Of a stretch of DNA of 45,104 nucleotides, positions 1 to 8,545 are shown one piece after another (position 1 is the first letter of the stretch; each line of letters opens with the position of its first letter). The stretch spans positions 1 to 45,104 of the forward strand of contig JAAAOJ010000016.1 in assembly GCA_009908915.1 (NCBI GenBank). Direction: 5' to 3'. This DNA comes from Planctomycetota bacterium. GTDB taxonomy: Bacteria; Planctomycetota; Phycisphaerae; SM23-33. A model generated the notes under the pieces. That model had not been told where the DNA came from. It made no database searches and worked only from the letters and a program-made list of their open reading frames with translations. The position numbers and the translations under genes are program-made.

Positions 1-16
1 CTTCATGGGAGATACA

Positions 17-1039
17 ATGGCCGTCAAGCGGGCACTGGTTACCGGCATCACCGGGCAGGATGGCAGCTATCTCACGGAACTACTTCTCGAGAAAGGCTAC
101 GAAGTTCACGGCCTGATTCGCCGGTCGAGCACGTTCGGCACCGAACGCATCGACCACCTCTACAAGGATCCACAACACGCGACGCGGCTGCTGCTGCACT
201 ACGGCGACCTCACCGACGGCGCCGGCCTGCGGCAGGTGCTCAGCAAGTGCGTCCCGCACGAGATCTACAACCTCGGCGCGCAGTCGCACGTACGTGTGAG
301 TTTCGACCAGCCAGTCTACACCGCCCAGGTCGACGCCGTCGGCACGCTGCGCATCCTCGAAGCCATCCGCGACCTCGGCCTCGGTACGAAGTTCTACCAG
401 GCCTCCAGCAGCGAGATGTACGGTAAGGTCGTCGAGACGCCCCAGAGCGAGACCACGCCGTTCCACCCCCGTAGTCCCTATGCCTGCGCGAAACTCTACA
501 GCTACTGGCAGGCCGTCAACTATCGCGAGGCCTATGGCATATTCGCCGTCAACGGCATCCTGTTCAACCACGAGAGTCCCCGCCGGGGCGAGACATTCGT
601 CACCCGCAAGATCACCCGGGCCGCCACCCGCATCAAGGAAGGCCTGCAAGAGAAGCTCTACCTCGGCAACCTCGATGCCAAACGCGACTGGGGCTTCGCC
701 GGCGATTACGTCGAGGCCATGTGGCGGATGCTCCAGCAGGACGAGCCGGAGGACTTCGTGGTGGCCACCGGCGAGACCTACAGCGTCAAGGAGTTCCTTG
801 AGGAAACCTTCAGCCTGCTGGGCCTGGACTGGAAGCAGTACGTCGAGCAGGACAAACGATACCTGCGACCGAGCGAGGTGGACCTGCTTCTCGGCGACGC
901 CGCCAAGGCCCGCGAGAAACTCGGCTGGGAGCCGAAGGTCGACTTCAAGGGCCTGGTAAAAATGATGGTCGACCACGACTGGACGCTCGCCAAGGAAGAA
1001 CGCGTCCTGGCCGACCATCGCACGGCCAATCCGGCGTAG
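17..1039 (+). CDS. gmd: GDP-mannose 4,6-dehydratase
   Basis: This cytoplasmic enzyme converts GDP-D-mannose to GDP-4-keto-6-deoxymannose, the first step to GDP-L-fucose and related deoxysugars for glycan synthesis. It is an extended short-chain dehydrogenase/reductase: the NADP-binding glycine motif TGITGQDG is at residues 9-16, SSSEMYG near 130, and the catalytic YxxxK (YACAK) near 155. At 340 residues it is normal length and complete. An in-frame ATG exists at 5, but the one at 17 has GGGAGA four bases upstream, so I start there. The next gene, 44 bases downstream on the same strand, catalyses the following step and uses a similar GGGAGA ribosome-binding site, so the pair is very likely one operon. 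The promoter lies outside the window. Confidence 0.96.
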   Translation: MAVKRALVTGITGQDGSYLTELLLEKGYEVHGLIRRSSTFGTERIDHLYKDPQHATRLLLHYGDLTDGAGLRQVLSKCVPHEIYNLGAQSHVRVSFDQPVYTAQVDAVGTLRILEAIRDLGLGTKFYQASSSEMYGKVVETPQSETTPFHPRSPYACAKLYSYWQAVNYREAYGIFAVNGILFNHESPRRGETFVTRKITRAATRIKEGLQEKLYLGNLDAKRDWGFAGDYVEAMWRMLQQDEPEDFVVATGETYSVKEFLEETFSLLGLDWKQYVEQDKRYLRPSEVDLLLGDAAKAREKLGWEPKVDFKGLVKMMVDHDWTLAKEERVLADHRTANPA

Positions 1040-1083
1040 AAGCGGACGATGCCGGACTGGCGTGACGAGCATGGGAGACAGAT

Positions 1084-2025
1084 TTGGACCTCACAGAACA
1101 GCGCATCGTGGTAACCGGCGGGGCAGGGTTTCTCGGCCGGCACCTGCAGGATGAACTGACATCCCGCGGCGTCGACGAGGAGAGCATCCTCGTGCCGCAC
1201 ATTGATAACTACGACCTCACCCGCGAGGCCGATGTCGCACGCATGTACGACGACATGGAGCCCACCGTCGTGATTCACCTGGCGGCCGAGGTCGGCGGCA
1301 TCGGCGCGAACCGCGACAACCCGGGCCGATTCTTCTACGCCAACATGGCCATGGGGCTGCACCTCATCGAGCACGCCCGCCTGCGTGACCTGCGGAAGTT
1401 CGTACAGGTCGGAACGATCTGCGCCTATCCGAAATTCACCCCCGTGCCGTTCAAGGAGGAAGACCTCTGGAACGGCTACCCGGAGGAAACCAACGCCCCG
1501 TACGGCGTGGCCAAGAAGGCCCTGCTGGTGATGCTGCAGGCCTACCGCGATCAGTACGGGCTAAACGGCATCTACCTGCTGCCGGTGAACCTCTATGGCC
1601 CCGGCGACAACTTTGACCTGCAGACCAGTCACGTCATCCCGGCCCTTATTCGGAAATTCGTTGAGGCCAGAGACGCCGGCGAGCAGAGCGTGACGGTCTG
1701 GGGCACGGGGCAGGCCAGCCGCGAGTTCTTTTTTGTCGAGGACTGTGCGCGCGGCATTGCGACGGCGACCGAGGCCTACGACGAGCCGGAGCCGGTGAAC
1801 CTCGGGGCCGGCTTCGAGATCACGATCAAAGACCTCGTCGAGACCATTCGCGAGATGACGGGCTTTGACGGCGAGATCGTCTGGGATACCTCCAAGCCGG
1901 ACGGCCAGCCGCGACGTTGCCTGGATGTTTCGCGGGCGAAGGAGCGGTTCGGCTTCCAGAGCGAGGTCAGCTTCGACGACGGCCTGCAGCGGACCATCGA
2001 CTGGTATCGCGAGCACCGTGCGTAG
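1084..2025 (+). CDS. fcl: GDP-L-fucose synthase (3,5-epimerase/4-reductase)
   Basis: The enzyme epimerises and reduces GDP-4-keto-6-deoxymannose to GDP-L-fucose with NADPH. It is an extended SDR of 313 residues, the usual size: GGAGFLG near residues 12-18 binds the dinucleotide, and YGVAKKA near 140 carries the catalytic Tyr and Lys. The start is TTG at 1084, placed by a GGGAGA ribosome-binding site about five bases upstream; no ATG fits as well. It follows gmd in the same direction and completes the two-step pathway. Downstream, 2026-2154 separates it from the convergent miaB; an AGGCAGCC/GGCTGCCT inverted repeat at about 2131-2166 overlaps the end of miaB and could help terminate either transcript, though it lacks a clear U-tract. 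Confidence 0.95.
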   Translation: MDLTEQRIVVTGGAGFLGRHLQDELTSRGVDEESILVPHIDNYDLTREADVARMYDDMEPTVVIHLAAEVGGIGANRDNPGRFFYANMAMGLHLIEHARLRDLRKFVQVGTICAYPKFTPVPFKEEDLWNGYPEETNAPYGVAKKALLVMLQAYRDQYGLNGIYLLPVNLYGPGDNFDLQTSHVIPALIRKFVEARDAGEQSVTVWGTGQASREFFFVEDCARGIATATEAYDEPEPVNLGAGFEITIKDLVETIREMTGFDGEIVWDTSKPDGQPRRCLDVSRAKERFGFQSEVSFDDGLQRTIDWYREHRA

Positions 2026-2154
2026 GCGCGACGCCACGGCTCTGATGATGGAGGGTACCGGCTTTGATGGTGGAGGGAGCCTGTTTTTTCCACGACCGCG
2101 ATCCGTGAGGCATGCATGTCAAGAGACGCCTTTGAGGCAGCCCATGCCACCTGG

Positions 2155-3570
2155 CTATGGCTGCCTCCTAAGGTCGCCGAACAGCGACCGATCATTGGCG
2201 CCGGTGACCGTCACGTCGACGTATTGTCCGATGAGCCGTTCGGGACCGTCGACGATAACGATGTGGTCGCCGCGTGATCGGCCCATGAGCTGCATGCGTT
2301 GCGGTGTGGGCGGTGTGGCCTGTTTGTCGTGACGGGCACTGGGCCCGGTGACGATGATCTCCATCTCACGGCCGACGTAGCCTTCGTGATGGGCCAGACT
2401 CGCGGCATTCTGCACGGCCAGCAGTTCGGCGTTGCGACGTTTCTTGACGTCATCGGGGATATCGTCGGCGTACGTCCGCTCGGCCATCGTGCCGGGCCGG
2501 GGCGAGTACTTGAAGATGAAGCTGTTCTTGAATCCCGCTTGCCGGATCAGTTCCGTCGACTGCTGATGGTCGGCCTCGCGTTCGCCGGGGAAGCCCACGA
2601 TGAAGTCGCTGGCCAGCACGACCTCGGGCACGACCTCCCTCGCCATCGCCACGAAGTCATCGTACTCGGCCCGGCTGTAGCCGCGGTTCATGGCCTGAAG
2701 CTGGCTATCACTGCCATGCTGGGCGGGGCAGTGAATGTACTCGCAGACGTTCGGCAGGCCGCGTATGGCCTCAAGCACGTCGCGCGTGAAGCCCGCCGGG
2801 TGACTCGTGACAAATCGCAGCCGCCGCAGGCCGGGCAGGCAGCTGAGGTGGGCCAGCAGGTCGGCAAAGCGTGTCGTCGGGCCGTTGGGTTCGGCGTGAC
2901 GATAGCTGTTGACGGTCTGGCCCAGCAGCGTGACGTCCGTAATGCCGGCGTCCAGCAGCTTGCGGACCTCCTCGGTGATGGCCTGCGGGGGGCGGCTGCG
3001 TTCCGGGCCGCGAACGAATGGCACGATGCAGTAGCTGCAGAACTGATTGCAGCCGCGGGCCACGCGGACGTAGGCCTGTGCGTCGCAGAGCGTCGCCAAG
3101 GCCGGCTCGTCGGCCAGGGCATTGGCACGTCGCGAGACGTCCAGGCGATTGACGCCCGCCTCGGCGGCCGCGTCGCGCGGCTCGCTGCGCGCGGGGTCGA
3201 GGGCCACTGGCTTCCTGCCGTCGAGTGCGGCGTCGATGAGGTCCGGTAGGCGATGGATCTGGCCCGGCCCGCAGACGAAGTCCACGCTGGCGAAGCGTTG
3301 GGTCAGCTCCCCACCCATCCGTTGAGCCATGCAGCCGATGACGCCAACGACGGCCGCCGCGCCGTCGGCCTGGCGCTTATCGTGCCAGCCCAGCCGAGAA
3401 AGGACCTTGTCCTCGGCGTGCTCACGGACGCTGCACGTGTTGTAGATCACCAGTTCGGCCTGCTTTGGATCATCCACAAACGTATGTTCGCTCTCGCGCA
3501 GCATACCCACCACCAGCTCGCTGTCGAGCTTGTTCATCTGGCAACCGAGGGTTTCGAGGTAGGTACGCAT
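2155..3570 (-). CDS. miaB: tRNA-2-methylthio-N6-dimethylallyladenosine synthase
   Basis: MiaB adds a methylthio group to i6A37 in tRNAs reading UNN codons, using radical SAM chemistry and two 4Fe-4S clusters. The N-terminal UPF0004 domain has its three cluster cysteines (in ETLGCQMN near residue 10, YNTCSV near 47 and IGCMAQ near 80). The radical SAM motif CNQFCSYC (CxxxCxxC) is near residue 175, and a TRAM domain closes the protein after LMGRSRGDHI. At 471 residues it is full length. The start ATG at 3570 matches the conserved N-terminus, although no clear Shine-Dalgarno precedes it. It lies 108 bases downstream of uvrB on the same strand, and the gap is filled by short tandem repeats. Confidence 0.96.
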   Translation of the reverse strand: MRTYLETLGCQMNKLDSELVVGMLRESEHTFVDDPKQAELVIYNTCSVREHAEDKVLSRLGWHDKRQADGAAAVVGVIGCMAQRMGGELTQRFASVDFVCGPGQIHRLPDLIDAALDGRKPVALDPARSEPRDAAAEAGVNRLDVSRRANALADEPALATLCDAQAYVRVARGCNQFCSYCIVPFVRGPERSRPPQAITEEVRKLLDAGITDVTLLGQTVNSYRHAEPNGPTTRFADLLAHLSCLPGLRRLRFVTSHPAGFTRDVLEAIRGLPNVCEYIHCPAQHGSDSQLQAMNRGYSRAEYDDFVAMAREVVPEVVLASDFIVGFPGEREADHQQSTELIRQAGFKNSFIFKYSPRPGTMAERTYADDIPDDVKKRRNAELLAVQNAASLAHHEGYVGREMEIIVTGPSARHDKQATPPTPQRMQLMGRSRGDHIVIVDGPERLIGQYVDVTVTGANDRSLFGDLRRQP

Positions 3571-3573
3571 GCG

Positions 3574-3650
3574 CGATTGGCTAACTGCTTAATTGGTCAA
3601 ATGGTTCATTGGTTGATTGGTTGATTGGTTAGTTGGCTGATTGGCTTGCG
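3574..3650. repeat. degenerate ATTGGTTG-type short tandem repeats
   Basis: Between miaB and uvrB the plus strand repeats a unit close to ATTGGTTG about eight times, with variants such as ATTGGTCA, ATGGTTC and AGTTGGCTG. It is clearly AT/TG-rich compared with the flanking GC-rich genes and encodes nothing. It runs directly into the second repeat type at 3651-3680. Confidence 0.75.
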
Positions 3651-3680
3651 TTCCGAATTCCGAAATCCCAAATCCGAATT
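3651..3680. repeat. AAATCCG-type heptamer repeats
   Basis: Successive variants of a heptamer (TTCCGAA, TTCCGAA, ATCCCAA, ATCCGAA) fill the last bases before the uvrB stop. The same kind of unit appears as four perfect AAAATCC copies at 18106-18133. Confidence 0.65.
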
Positions 3681-5754
3681 ACTGCTTTCTCTTCTTCCTG
3701 CTGCCTTTCAGTGTCTTCTTGGGTTCCTTGTAAGTCCAGTTGTCTTTGGTGTCGGCGGGTTCGGCGTCACCGGTCGTCATCGTCGCTTCCTGTTCGTCCT
3801 TGAGTTCGGCGATGCGGTCGCGGAGTCGGGCGGCCTTCTCGAATTCCAGGGCCTCGGCGGCGGCCAGCATCTCAGCTTCCAGATCGTGGATACGTTCGGC
3901 GACGTCGAAGGCTTCCTCGCTGGCGCCCAGGGCCTCGCGGGCGACCTCGCGGGCACGGACCTGCTCGTGCAGCTTCGAGCGGATGGCCTTGCGAACGGTC
4001 TGCGGCGTGATGCCGTGCTTTTCGTTGTAGGTCAACTGAATCTCGCGGCGGCGGTTGGTTTCGGTAATCGCCTCGTTCATGGCGTCCGTGAGACGGTCGG
4101 CATAGAGGTACACCTGGGCGTCGACGTTTCGCGCGCACCGACCAATGGTTTGAATAAGACTTGTGGCGCTTCTCAAGAAACCTTCCTTGTCGGCGTCCAG
4201 GATGCAGACGAGCGAGACCTCCGGCAGGTCCAGGCCCTCACGAAGCAGGTTTACGCCGACAAGGACATCAAATTGTCCCTCCCGCAATTCTTTCAGTACC
4301 TCCACGCGTTCGAGCGTGTCGATCTCGCTGTGGAGGTATTTGCAGCGATAGCCTTCGGTTCGGATATACTCGCTGAGGTCCTCGCTGAGGCGTTTGGTCA
4401 GGGCGGTAATGAGCACGCGCTGGTTGTTCTCGACGCGTTTGGCGACCTCGGTCAGCAGGTCGGCCACCTGCCCGGTGGCGGGGCGGACCTCGATGGCCGG
4501 GTCGACCAGGCCGGTCGGGCGGATCACCTGTTCGACGACCTCGCCGCCGGCCAGCTCCACTTCATAGTCGCCGGGCGTCGCCGAGACGAACACCACGTCG
4601 TTCCAAGCCGCGACGAACTCGTCGTACGTCAGCGGGCGGTTGTCCATCGCGCTGGGCAGGCGGAAGCCGTGATTCACAAGCACCTTCTTGCGGGCCTGGT
4701 CGCCGTTGAACATGGCTCGAATCTGTGGAATCGTCACGTGCGACTCGTCGATGACCATCATGTAGTCGTCGGGGAAGTAGTCCAGCAGCGTGTAGGGCTT
4801 CTCGCCGGGCTGTCGACCGTCGAGGTGGCGGCTGTAGTTCTCAATGCCGGGACAAAAACCGACTTCCAGCATCATCTCGATGTCGTATCGCGTCCGGGCC
4901 GAGAGCCGCTGGGCCTCCAGCAGCTTACCGTCATTCTTCAGGCGGATGACCTGGTTCTCCATCTCCTGCTGAATGTTCGCGACGGCCCCCTCGATCGTGT
5001 CGTCACCGACGACGTAGTGCACGGCCGGGAAGATGAACGCCTGGTCCGTGTCGCTGAGCGGCTCGCCGGTGGTGGGGTTCACCAGCCGGATGGCGTCGAC
5101 CTCGTCGCCGAAGAACTCGATCTGGTAGCCGAACTCCTCGTAAGCGGGGTAGACGTCCACCGTATCGCCACGGACGCGGAATGTGCCCCGCTTGAAGTCC
5201 ACATCGTTGCGGTCGTACTGGAGCTTGACGAGTTGCTCGAGGAAGGCATTCCGCTCGGTCTGCATGCCGACGCGAACGGCGGCGACGGCCTCCTTGTACT
5301 GTTCCGGCGAGCCGAGACCGAAGATGCAGGAGACGCTGGCGACGATCAGGACGTCACGCCGGTAGCTCAGGCTGGTGGTGGCCGAGAGTCGCAGGCGGTC
5401 GAGGTCATCGTTTCGCGAGGCGTCCTTCTCGATGTAGATGTCCCGCTGGGGGATGTAGGCCTCGGGCTGGTAGAAGTCGTAGTAGCTGACGAAGTACTCG
5501 ACGGCGTTGTCGGGGAAGAGTTCCTTGAACTCCTCGTAAAGCTGGGCGGCGAGGGTCTTGTTGTGGCTGATGACCAGTGTCGGCCGCTGCAGCCGCTCGA
5601 CGACATTGGCCATGGTGAAGGTCTTGCCCGAGCCGGTCACGCCGAGCAGGACGTTGCGGTTCTGGCCTTGCTGGATATTCTGGACCAGCCGGTCGATGGC
5701 CGCGGACTGGTCGCCGGCAGGCTTCATCTCGGATACGATCTTGAACTCGCACAT
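3679..5754 (-). CDS. uvrB: UvrABC excinuclease subunit B
   Basis: UvrB is the damage-verification helicase-like subunit of nucleotide excision repair; it is loaded by UvrA and recruits UvrC. Walker A (GVTGSGKT) lies near residues 38-45. The beta-hairpin region with [10 protein letters not shown] is near 90-100, helicase motifs continue through the middle, and the C-terminal UVR domain that binds UvrC ([20 protein letters not shown]) is near 625-650. Length is 691 residues, slightly above the usual 660-680, with a basic lysine-rich tail. The ATG at 5754 is preceded by GAGGAG, and a TATAAT box lies at 5795-5790 on the minus strand. Expression may continue into miaB. Confidence 0.97.
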   Translation of the reverse strand: MCEFKIVSEMKPAGDQSAAIDRLVQNIQQGQNRNVLLGVTGSGKTFTMANVVERLQRPTLVISHNKTLAAQLYEEFKELFPDNAVEYFVSYYDFYQPEAYIPQRDIYIEKDASRNDDLDRLRLSATTSLSYRRDVLIVASVSCIFGLGSPEQYKEAVAAVRVGMQTERNAFLEQLVKLQYDRNDVDFKRGTFRVRGDTVDVYPAYEEFGYQIEFFGDEVDAIRLVNPTTGEPLSDTDQAFIFPAVHYVVGDDTIEGAVANIQQEMENQVIRLKNDGKLLEAQRLSARTRYDIEMMLEVGFCPGIENYSRHLDGRQPGEKPYTLLDYFPDDYMMVIDESHVTIPQIRAMFNGDQARKKVLVNHGFRLPSAMDNRPLTYDEFVAAWNDVVFVSATPGDYEVELAGGEVVEQVIRPTGLVDPAIEVRPATGQVADLLTEVAKRVENNQRVLITALTKRLSEDLSEYIRTEGYRCKYLHSEIDTLERVEVLKELREGQFDVLVGVNLLREGLDLPEVSLVCILDADKEGFLRSATSLIQTIGRCARNVDAQVYLYADRLTDAMNEAITETNRRREIQLTYNEKHGITPQTVRKAIRSKLHEQVRAREVAREALGASEEAFDVAERIHDLEAEMLAAAEALEFEKAARLRDRIAELKDEQEATMTTGDAEPADTKDNWTYKEPKKTLKGSRKKRKQ

Positions 5755-5789
5755 AGGCTCCTCGCTGCTTGTGAGCGGGCAAGTCCTGC

Positions 5790-5795
5790 ATTATA
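5790..5795 (-). promoter_or_regulatory. uvrB promoter -10 box
   Basis: Minus-strand TATAAT 35 bases upstream of the uvrB ATG. The -35 position (5818-5813, TTCGCT) is a poor match, so the call rests mainly on the perfect -10 and its position. Confidence 0.5.
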
Positions 5796-5860
5796 CTTGG
5801 TCCAGCGGCCAAAGCGAAGCCGGTGGAGAATCGACATGGTTTGTAGCCGTGAACAGATCG

Positions 5861-6268
5861 ATGAGGCGCTGCGAGACGTGGCCTCCGCCAATCAGGCCTC
5901 TCTGGCGGTTACTGCTGGCGTCGGTGCTGCCGGGCGGGCCGCTTGTGCGAGAGGTGCGGCGGTGTCGCGGCGTGGTGACGTGGCGAGACATGTGCCGTTG
6001 CGTGTTGCCGGAGGCACTGCTCGCCGGCCACTCCACCATCAACCACTGCATGCGGACGATGGGCGGGCAAATCGTCTCGCTGGTCGCACTGGGGCAGTTC
6101 ATCGTTGCCGGAGCCACGGGCGCGGTGCTGCTGAGCCCGCCGGAATACCGCGGCCCCGCATTCTGCAGCGCCAGCGTGCTCATCATCGTCGGGGCCGTCC
6201 GCGCCCTGCGGGCCATGTCGTCCCGCGACGACCGCCTGGCCGTTGAGGGGATAGAGGTGACAAAATGA
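5861..6268 (+). CDS. small two-helix membrane protein, unknown function
   Basis: I do not recognise a family. From ATG 5861 the frame encodes 135 residues with strong G/C bias at third positions, as expected of a real gene here. Two hydrophobic stretches (around SLVALGQFIVAGATGAVLL and ASVLIIVGAVRAL) suggest two membrane spans in the C-terminal half, after a basic, Cys/Arg-rich N-terminal half. The start is uncertain: GTG 5849 is in frame, whereas the only ATG with a good ribosome-binding site (GGTGGAG before 5836) opens a different frame reading MVCSREQIDEALRDV. Either that ATG is fortuitous or a frameshift near 5880-5920 separates the two parts. The gene is divergent from uvrB. Confidence 0.45.
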   Translation: MRRCETWPPPIRPLWRLLLASVLPGGPLVREVRRCRGVVTWRDMCRCVLPEALLAGHSTINHCMRTMGGQIVSLVALGQFIVAGATGAVLLSPPEYRGPAFCSASVLIIVGAVRALRAMSSRDDRLAVEGIEVTK

Positions 6269-6271
6269 GCC

Positions 6272-6340
6272 ATTAAGCTTATATTCATGATTATGAGCTT
6301 TTAAGCTTGTAATTAAGTAGATTAGCTTTTAGGCTTATAT
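6272..6340. repeat. AT-rich AAGCTT-type degenerate repeats
   Basis: About 70 bases carry at least five variants of a TTAAGCTTATA-like unit (AAGCTTATATT, GAGCTTTTAAGCTTGTAATT, TTAGCTTTTAGGCTTATATT). It is strikingly AT-rich and ends just before the GGAGGT ribosome-binding site of the SatD-like gene. It may be part of the module's regulatory region or a repeat tract like those at 3574-3680. Confidence 0.6.
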
Positions 6341-6355
6341 TGGAGGTCAGGCACC

Positions 6356-7033
6356 ATGCATGGTCTACGGGCTGTCATCACGGGAGATTTACGAGATTCC
6401 AAGAAGTTCTCTGAAGAGGCAGGACCGAGTGCGCCCAATGACATCCTGCGAAAGGCATTTCAAAGTCTGGCATCTATGGAGGAAGCTATGGTTATTGGGC
6501 AACCGTCCATTTTCCGTGGCGACAGCTTCCAGATTCTGCTGTCTGATTCCACATGCAGTCTACGTGCGGCCATTCTACTTGGATGCCAGATTCGCCTCGC
6601 TGCAAAGGACAGGTTTGACACGGACATACCTTTTCCGCGTCTGGGGGTTGGCATCGGTGAGGTCGCCTACAAACCCAGCCATGGGCCTGTCACTTCAGGG
6701 CAGGGGACCGCTTTTGAACTCTCCGGGCGGGCTCTGGATGAAGCTCAAAGGAAACACATTACACTTCGTCTTCTCACGCCTTGGGCCCGGGTGAACCGTG
6801 AACTGGACGTGGAATGCACTATTTCGGACAATCTGCTCAAACGGATGTCCATTGATCAATGTCGCGCTCTCTCGGAGGCGATCCGTGGACGGACACAGGC
6901 TGATATCGCTTCCGATTTCGGTGTTTCGCAGTCGGCCATACAGCAGCGTTTGGCGGCGGCGGGGGCAAAAGCACTGATGACGCTGGTCGAGCGTTTCACA
7001 GAGATACTCGCCGAGGAAGGAACAACGGGATGA
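6356..7033 (+). CDS. SatD-like protein with C-terminal helix-turn-helix
   Basis: The N-terminus (ITGDLRDSKKF) and the downstream FRGDSFQILL resemble the SatD family, named from a Streptococcus acid-tolerance/secretion operon and biochemically undefined. The C-terminal part (GRTQADIASDFGVSQSAIQQ, near residues 175-200) looks like a helix-turn-helix that could bind DNA. It has 225 residues and a strong GGAGGT site nine bases before ATG 6356. Third positions are less GC-rich than in neighbouring genes. It overlaps the next gene by ATGA (7030-7033), so the two are translationally coupled; SatD-like genes are often paired with DUF3307 membrane proteins, as here. Biochemical function is unknown. 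Confidence 0.75.
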   Translation: MHGLRAVITGDLRDSKKFSEEAGPSAPNDILRKAFQSLASMEEAMVIGQPSIFRGDSFQILLSDSTCSLRAAILLGCQIRLAAKDRFDTDIPFPRLGVGIGEVAYKPSHGPVTSGQGTAFELSGRALDEAQRKHITLRLLTPWARVNRELDVECTISDNLLKRMSIDQCRALSEAIRGRTQADIASDFGVSQSAIQQRLAAAGAKALMTLVERFTEILAEEGTTG

Positions 7034-7434
7034 TCGAGACGGCACTTCGTCTCTTGCTACTGACGAGCATGTACGCCCTGGCTTGCTGGCCTACAGGGTG
7101 GTTGATCGGGTGGTTCACGCGACGATGGCAGAAACATCTACCTGCCACCGAGACCACACTCGGCTTGCCCGGCGGTGGCATGTGGATTGGCTGCATGGAA
7201 CGCATTGCGATCATGACATTGATCATCGCAGACATGTCCGGCACGATCGGTTTTCTGGTCGCAGCCAAGTCCATTCTTCGGTTTCCTGAGATCACGGCCC
7301 GCGGTGACGACGGCCAACCGATACGGGCAGCAGCGGAGTATGTGATCATCGGAACGTTCATGAGCTTCATCGGGGGCGTAGCGGTTGGCGTGCTTGCCCG
7401 CGAGATTCTGACGACTGCGATGCCATGGTGCTGA
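7030..7434 (+). CDS. DUF3307-like membrane protein (short form)
   Basis: This 134-residue protein has three probable membrane spans (near residues 5-27, 55-80 and 105-130). The stretch from ERIAIMTLIIADMSGTIGF through AAKSILRF to AEYVIIGTFMSF matches what I know of the C-terminal half of DUF3307 proteins, usually about 240 residues. It therefore seems to be a short form lacking the N-terminal half. Its ATG overlaps the stop of the SatD-like gene, indicating one operon. Function is unknown; the cytoplasmic SatD-like partner probably works with it at the membrane (inference). Confidence 0.72.
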   Translation: MIETALRLLLLTSMYALACWPTGWLIGWFTRRWQKHLPATETTLGLPGGGMWIGCMERIAIMTLIIADMSGTIGFLVAAKSILRFPEITARGDDGQPIRAAAEYVIIGTFMSFIGGVAVGVLAREILTTAMPWC

Positions 7435-7438
7435 GTTG

Positions 7439-8131
7439 ATGACGCCTGCGACACTCTCCAGGCAACTCCTGCAGATGTACCGTGCGATGCACGGCCGCTG
7501 GGGCGAGCGTCGCTGGTGGCCCAGCCGGGCCGGCGCCGAGACGCCGGAGGGCAAGCTGGAGATATGCGTCGGGACCATTCTCACGCAGAACACGAACTGG
7601 CGGAACGTCGAGACGGCCATCGCGAACCTGCTGGCCGCGGGTAAGATGACCGTGGGGCGGTTGCACCGCGCCCGGCCTGAGACGCTGGCGAAGCTGATCC
7701 GCCCGGCGGGCTACTTCAACGTCAAGGCTCGGCGGCTGCAGAGTTTCATCGCGCGGGTTCATACGGGCTTCGGTGGGGACATCGCGGCCTTTCTCGATCG
7801 CCCACTGGCGACGCTGCGGCCGGCATTGCTGGGCGTCAACGGCATCGGCCCGGAGACAGCCGACAGCATCTGCCTCTACGCGGCCGGGCTTGCGACCTTC
7901 GTCGTCGATGCCTACACGCGGAGGATATTTCTGCGGCACGGACTGATCACGCCCGCGTCGGCTGACTACAAGAGTATCAAGCGGCTGTGCGAGACACATC
8001 TGCCGGCGGAGGTCGCGTTGTACAATGACTACCACGCGCAGCTGGTCGAAACCGGTAAGCACTACTGCAAGCCTACGGCCCGCTGCGACGGCTGTCCGCT
8101 GGCGAGCTTCCCGCACGATCCGAGGGCGTAA
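7439..8131 (+). CDS. HhH-GPD DNA glycosylase, MagIII/endonuclease III family
   Basis: A 230-residue base-excision repair enzyme of the endonuclease III superfamily. The helix-hairpin-helix reads LLGVNGIGPETADSICL (near residues 125-142), followed by the catalytic aspartate in VVDAYTRR (near 155). The lysine that makes endonuclease III a lyase is replaced by Glu (GPETAD, compare GRKTAN), as in MagIII-type monofunctional 3-methyladenine glycosylases, so I expect glycosylase without lyase activity. The C-terminal cysteines (HYC, ARC, DGC) are only three of the four needed for the usual 4Fe-4S loop. ATG 7439 is preferred to the adjoining TTG 7436. It starts four bases after the DUF3307-like gene. 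Confidence 0.85.
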   Translation: MTPATLSRQLLQMYRAMHGRWGERRWWPSRAGAETPEGKLEICVGTILTQNTNWRNVETAIANLLAAGKMTVGRLHRARPETLAKLIRPAGYFNVKARRLQSFIARVHTGFGGDIAAFLDRPLATLRPALLGVNGIGPETADSICLYAAGLATFVVDAYTRRIFLRHGLITPASADYKSIKRLCETHLPAEVALYNDYHAQLVETGKHYCKPTARCDGCPLASFPHDPRA

Positions 8132-8276
8132 TATCGGGCCCATGACGTACGTGCGAGGTGTAGCACTTTCGGCGGGATGTCATGGGTACGGTTGCACCGC
8201 GTATGAACACGGCGGCCCGCAGAGGCCGCCATGCACAAACTCAGTGTATGGCGCATAACAGGCCGTCCAGACGATG

Positions 8277-8310
8277 GATCCCCGCCCTTCGTGGGCGCGT
8301 GGATTGAAGC
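8277..8310 (+). repeat. solitary CRISPR-repeat-like sequence (type I-C style)
   Basis: These 34 bases end in GCGTGGATTGAAGC and contain a short GCCC-TTCGT-GGGC hairpin, the layout of type I-C repeats, which end in GTGGATTGAAAC. I see no second copy and no cas gene in the window, so this is at most a relic or chance resemblance. Confidence 0.3.
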
Positions 8311-8490
8311 TCTGTATCCCTCAGGCCCTCGGCCCTCAGTCCCTACGGCCCCCTGCGGTAGGTCCAGGTACGCATAAACGGGCCGTTCGGTCCGCAGACC
8401 CATTCGGCAAACTCAAGACCGTTGATCGCCTTTCCCAGCGGCCAGGGGCCGCGGCGGGGAATGCGTTTGTCCACTTTTGCCTCCGAGGCA

Positions 8491-8519
8491 TGGACCTGTG
8501 TTTCCGGGGCGGGTATAAT
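8491..8519 (+). promoter_or_regulatory. sigma70-type promoter of the GH10-like gene
   Basis: TGGACC (-35, 8491-8496), a 17-base spacer and TATAAT (-10, 8514-8519). The expected transcription start, near 8526, lies 20 bases upstream of the ATG at 8546. Confidence 0.6.
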
Positions 8520-8545
8520 TGTCGACCTGAGGTACGGGCGACGTA

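Larger units (their letters stand above)
8132..8545. other. gene-free interval with repeat-like elements and a promoter
   Basis: No supported gene. It holds a hairpin element (8211-8230, GGCGGCC/GGCCGCC) whose flank shares GGCCGCCATGCACA with 30723-30736. It also contains a solitary CRISPR-repeat-like sequence (8277-8310) and the promoter of the GH10-like gene. Confidence 0.6.

Noticed and set aside
3625..6246. Very long plus-strand reading frame opposite uvrB (873 codons)
   Set aside because: It is the antisense shadow of uvrB; its translation shows no motif and is an artefact of high GC, while uvrB on the minus strand has all its signatures.
8277..8310. A true CRISPR array
   Set aside because: Only one repeat-like unit exists, with no spaced second copy and no cas genes.
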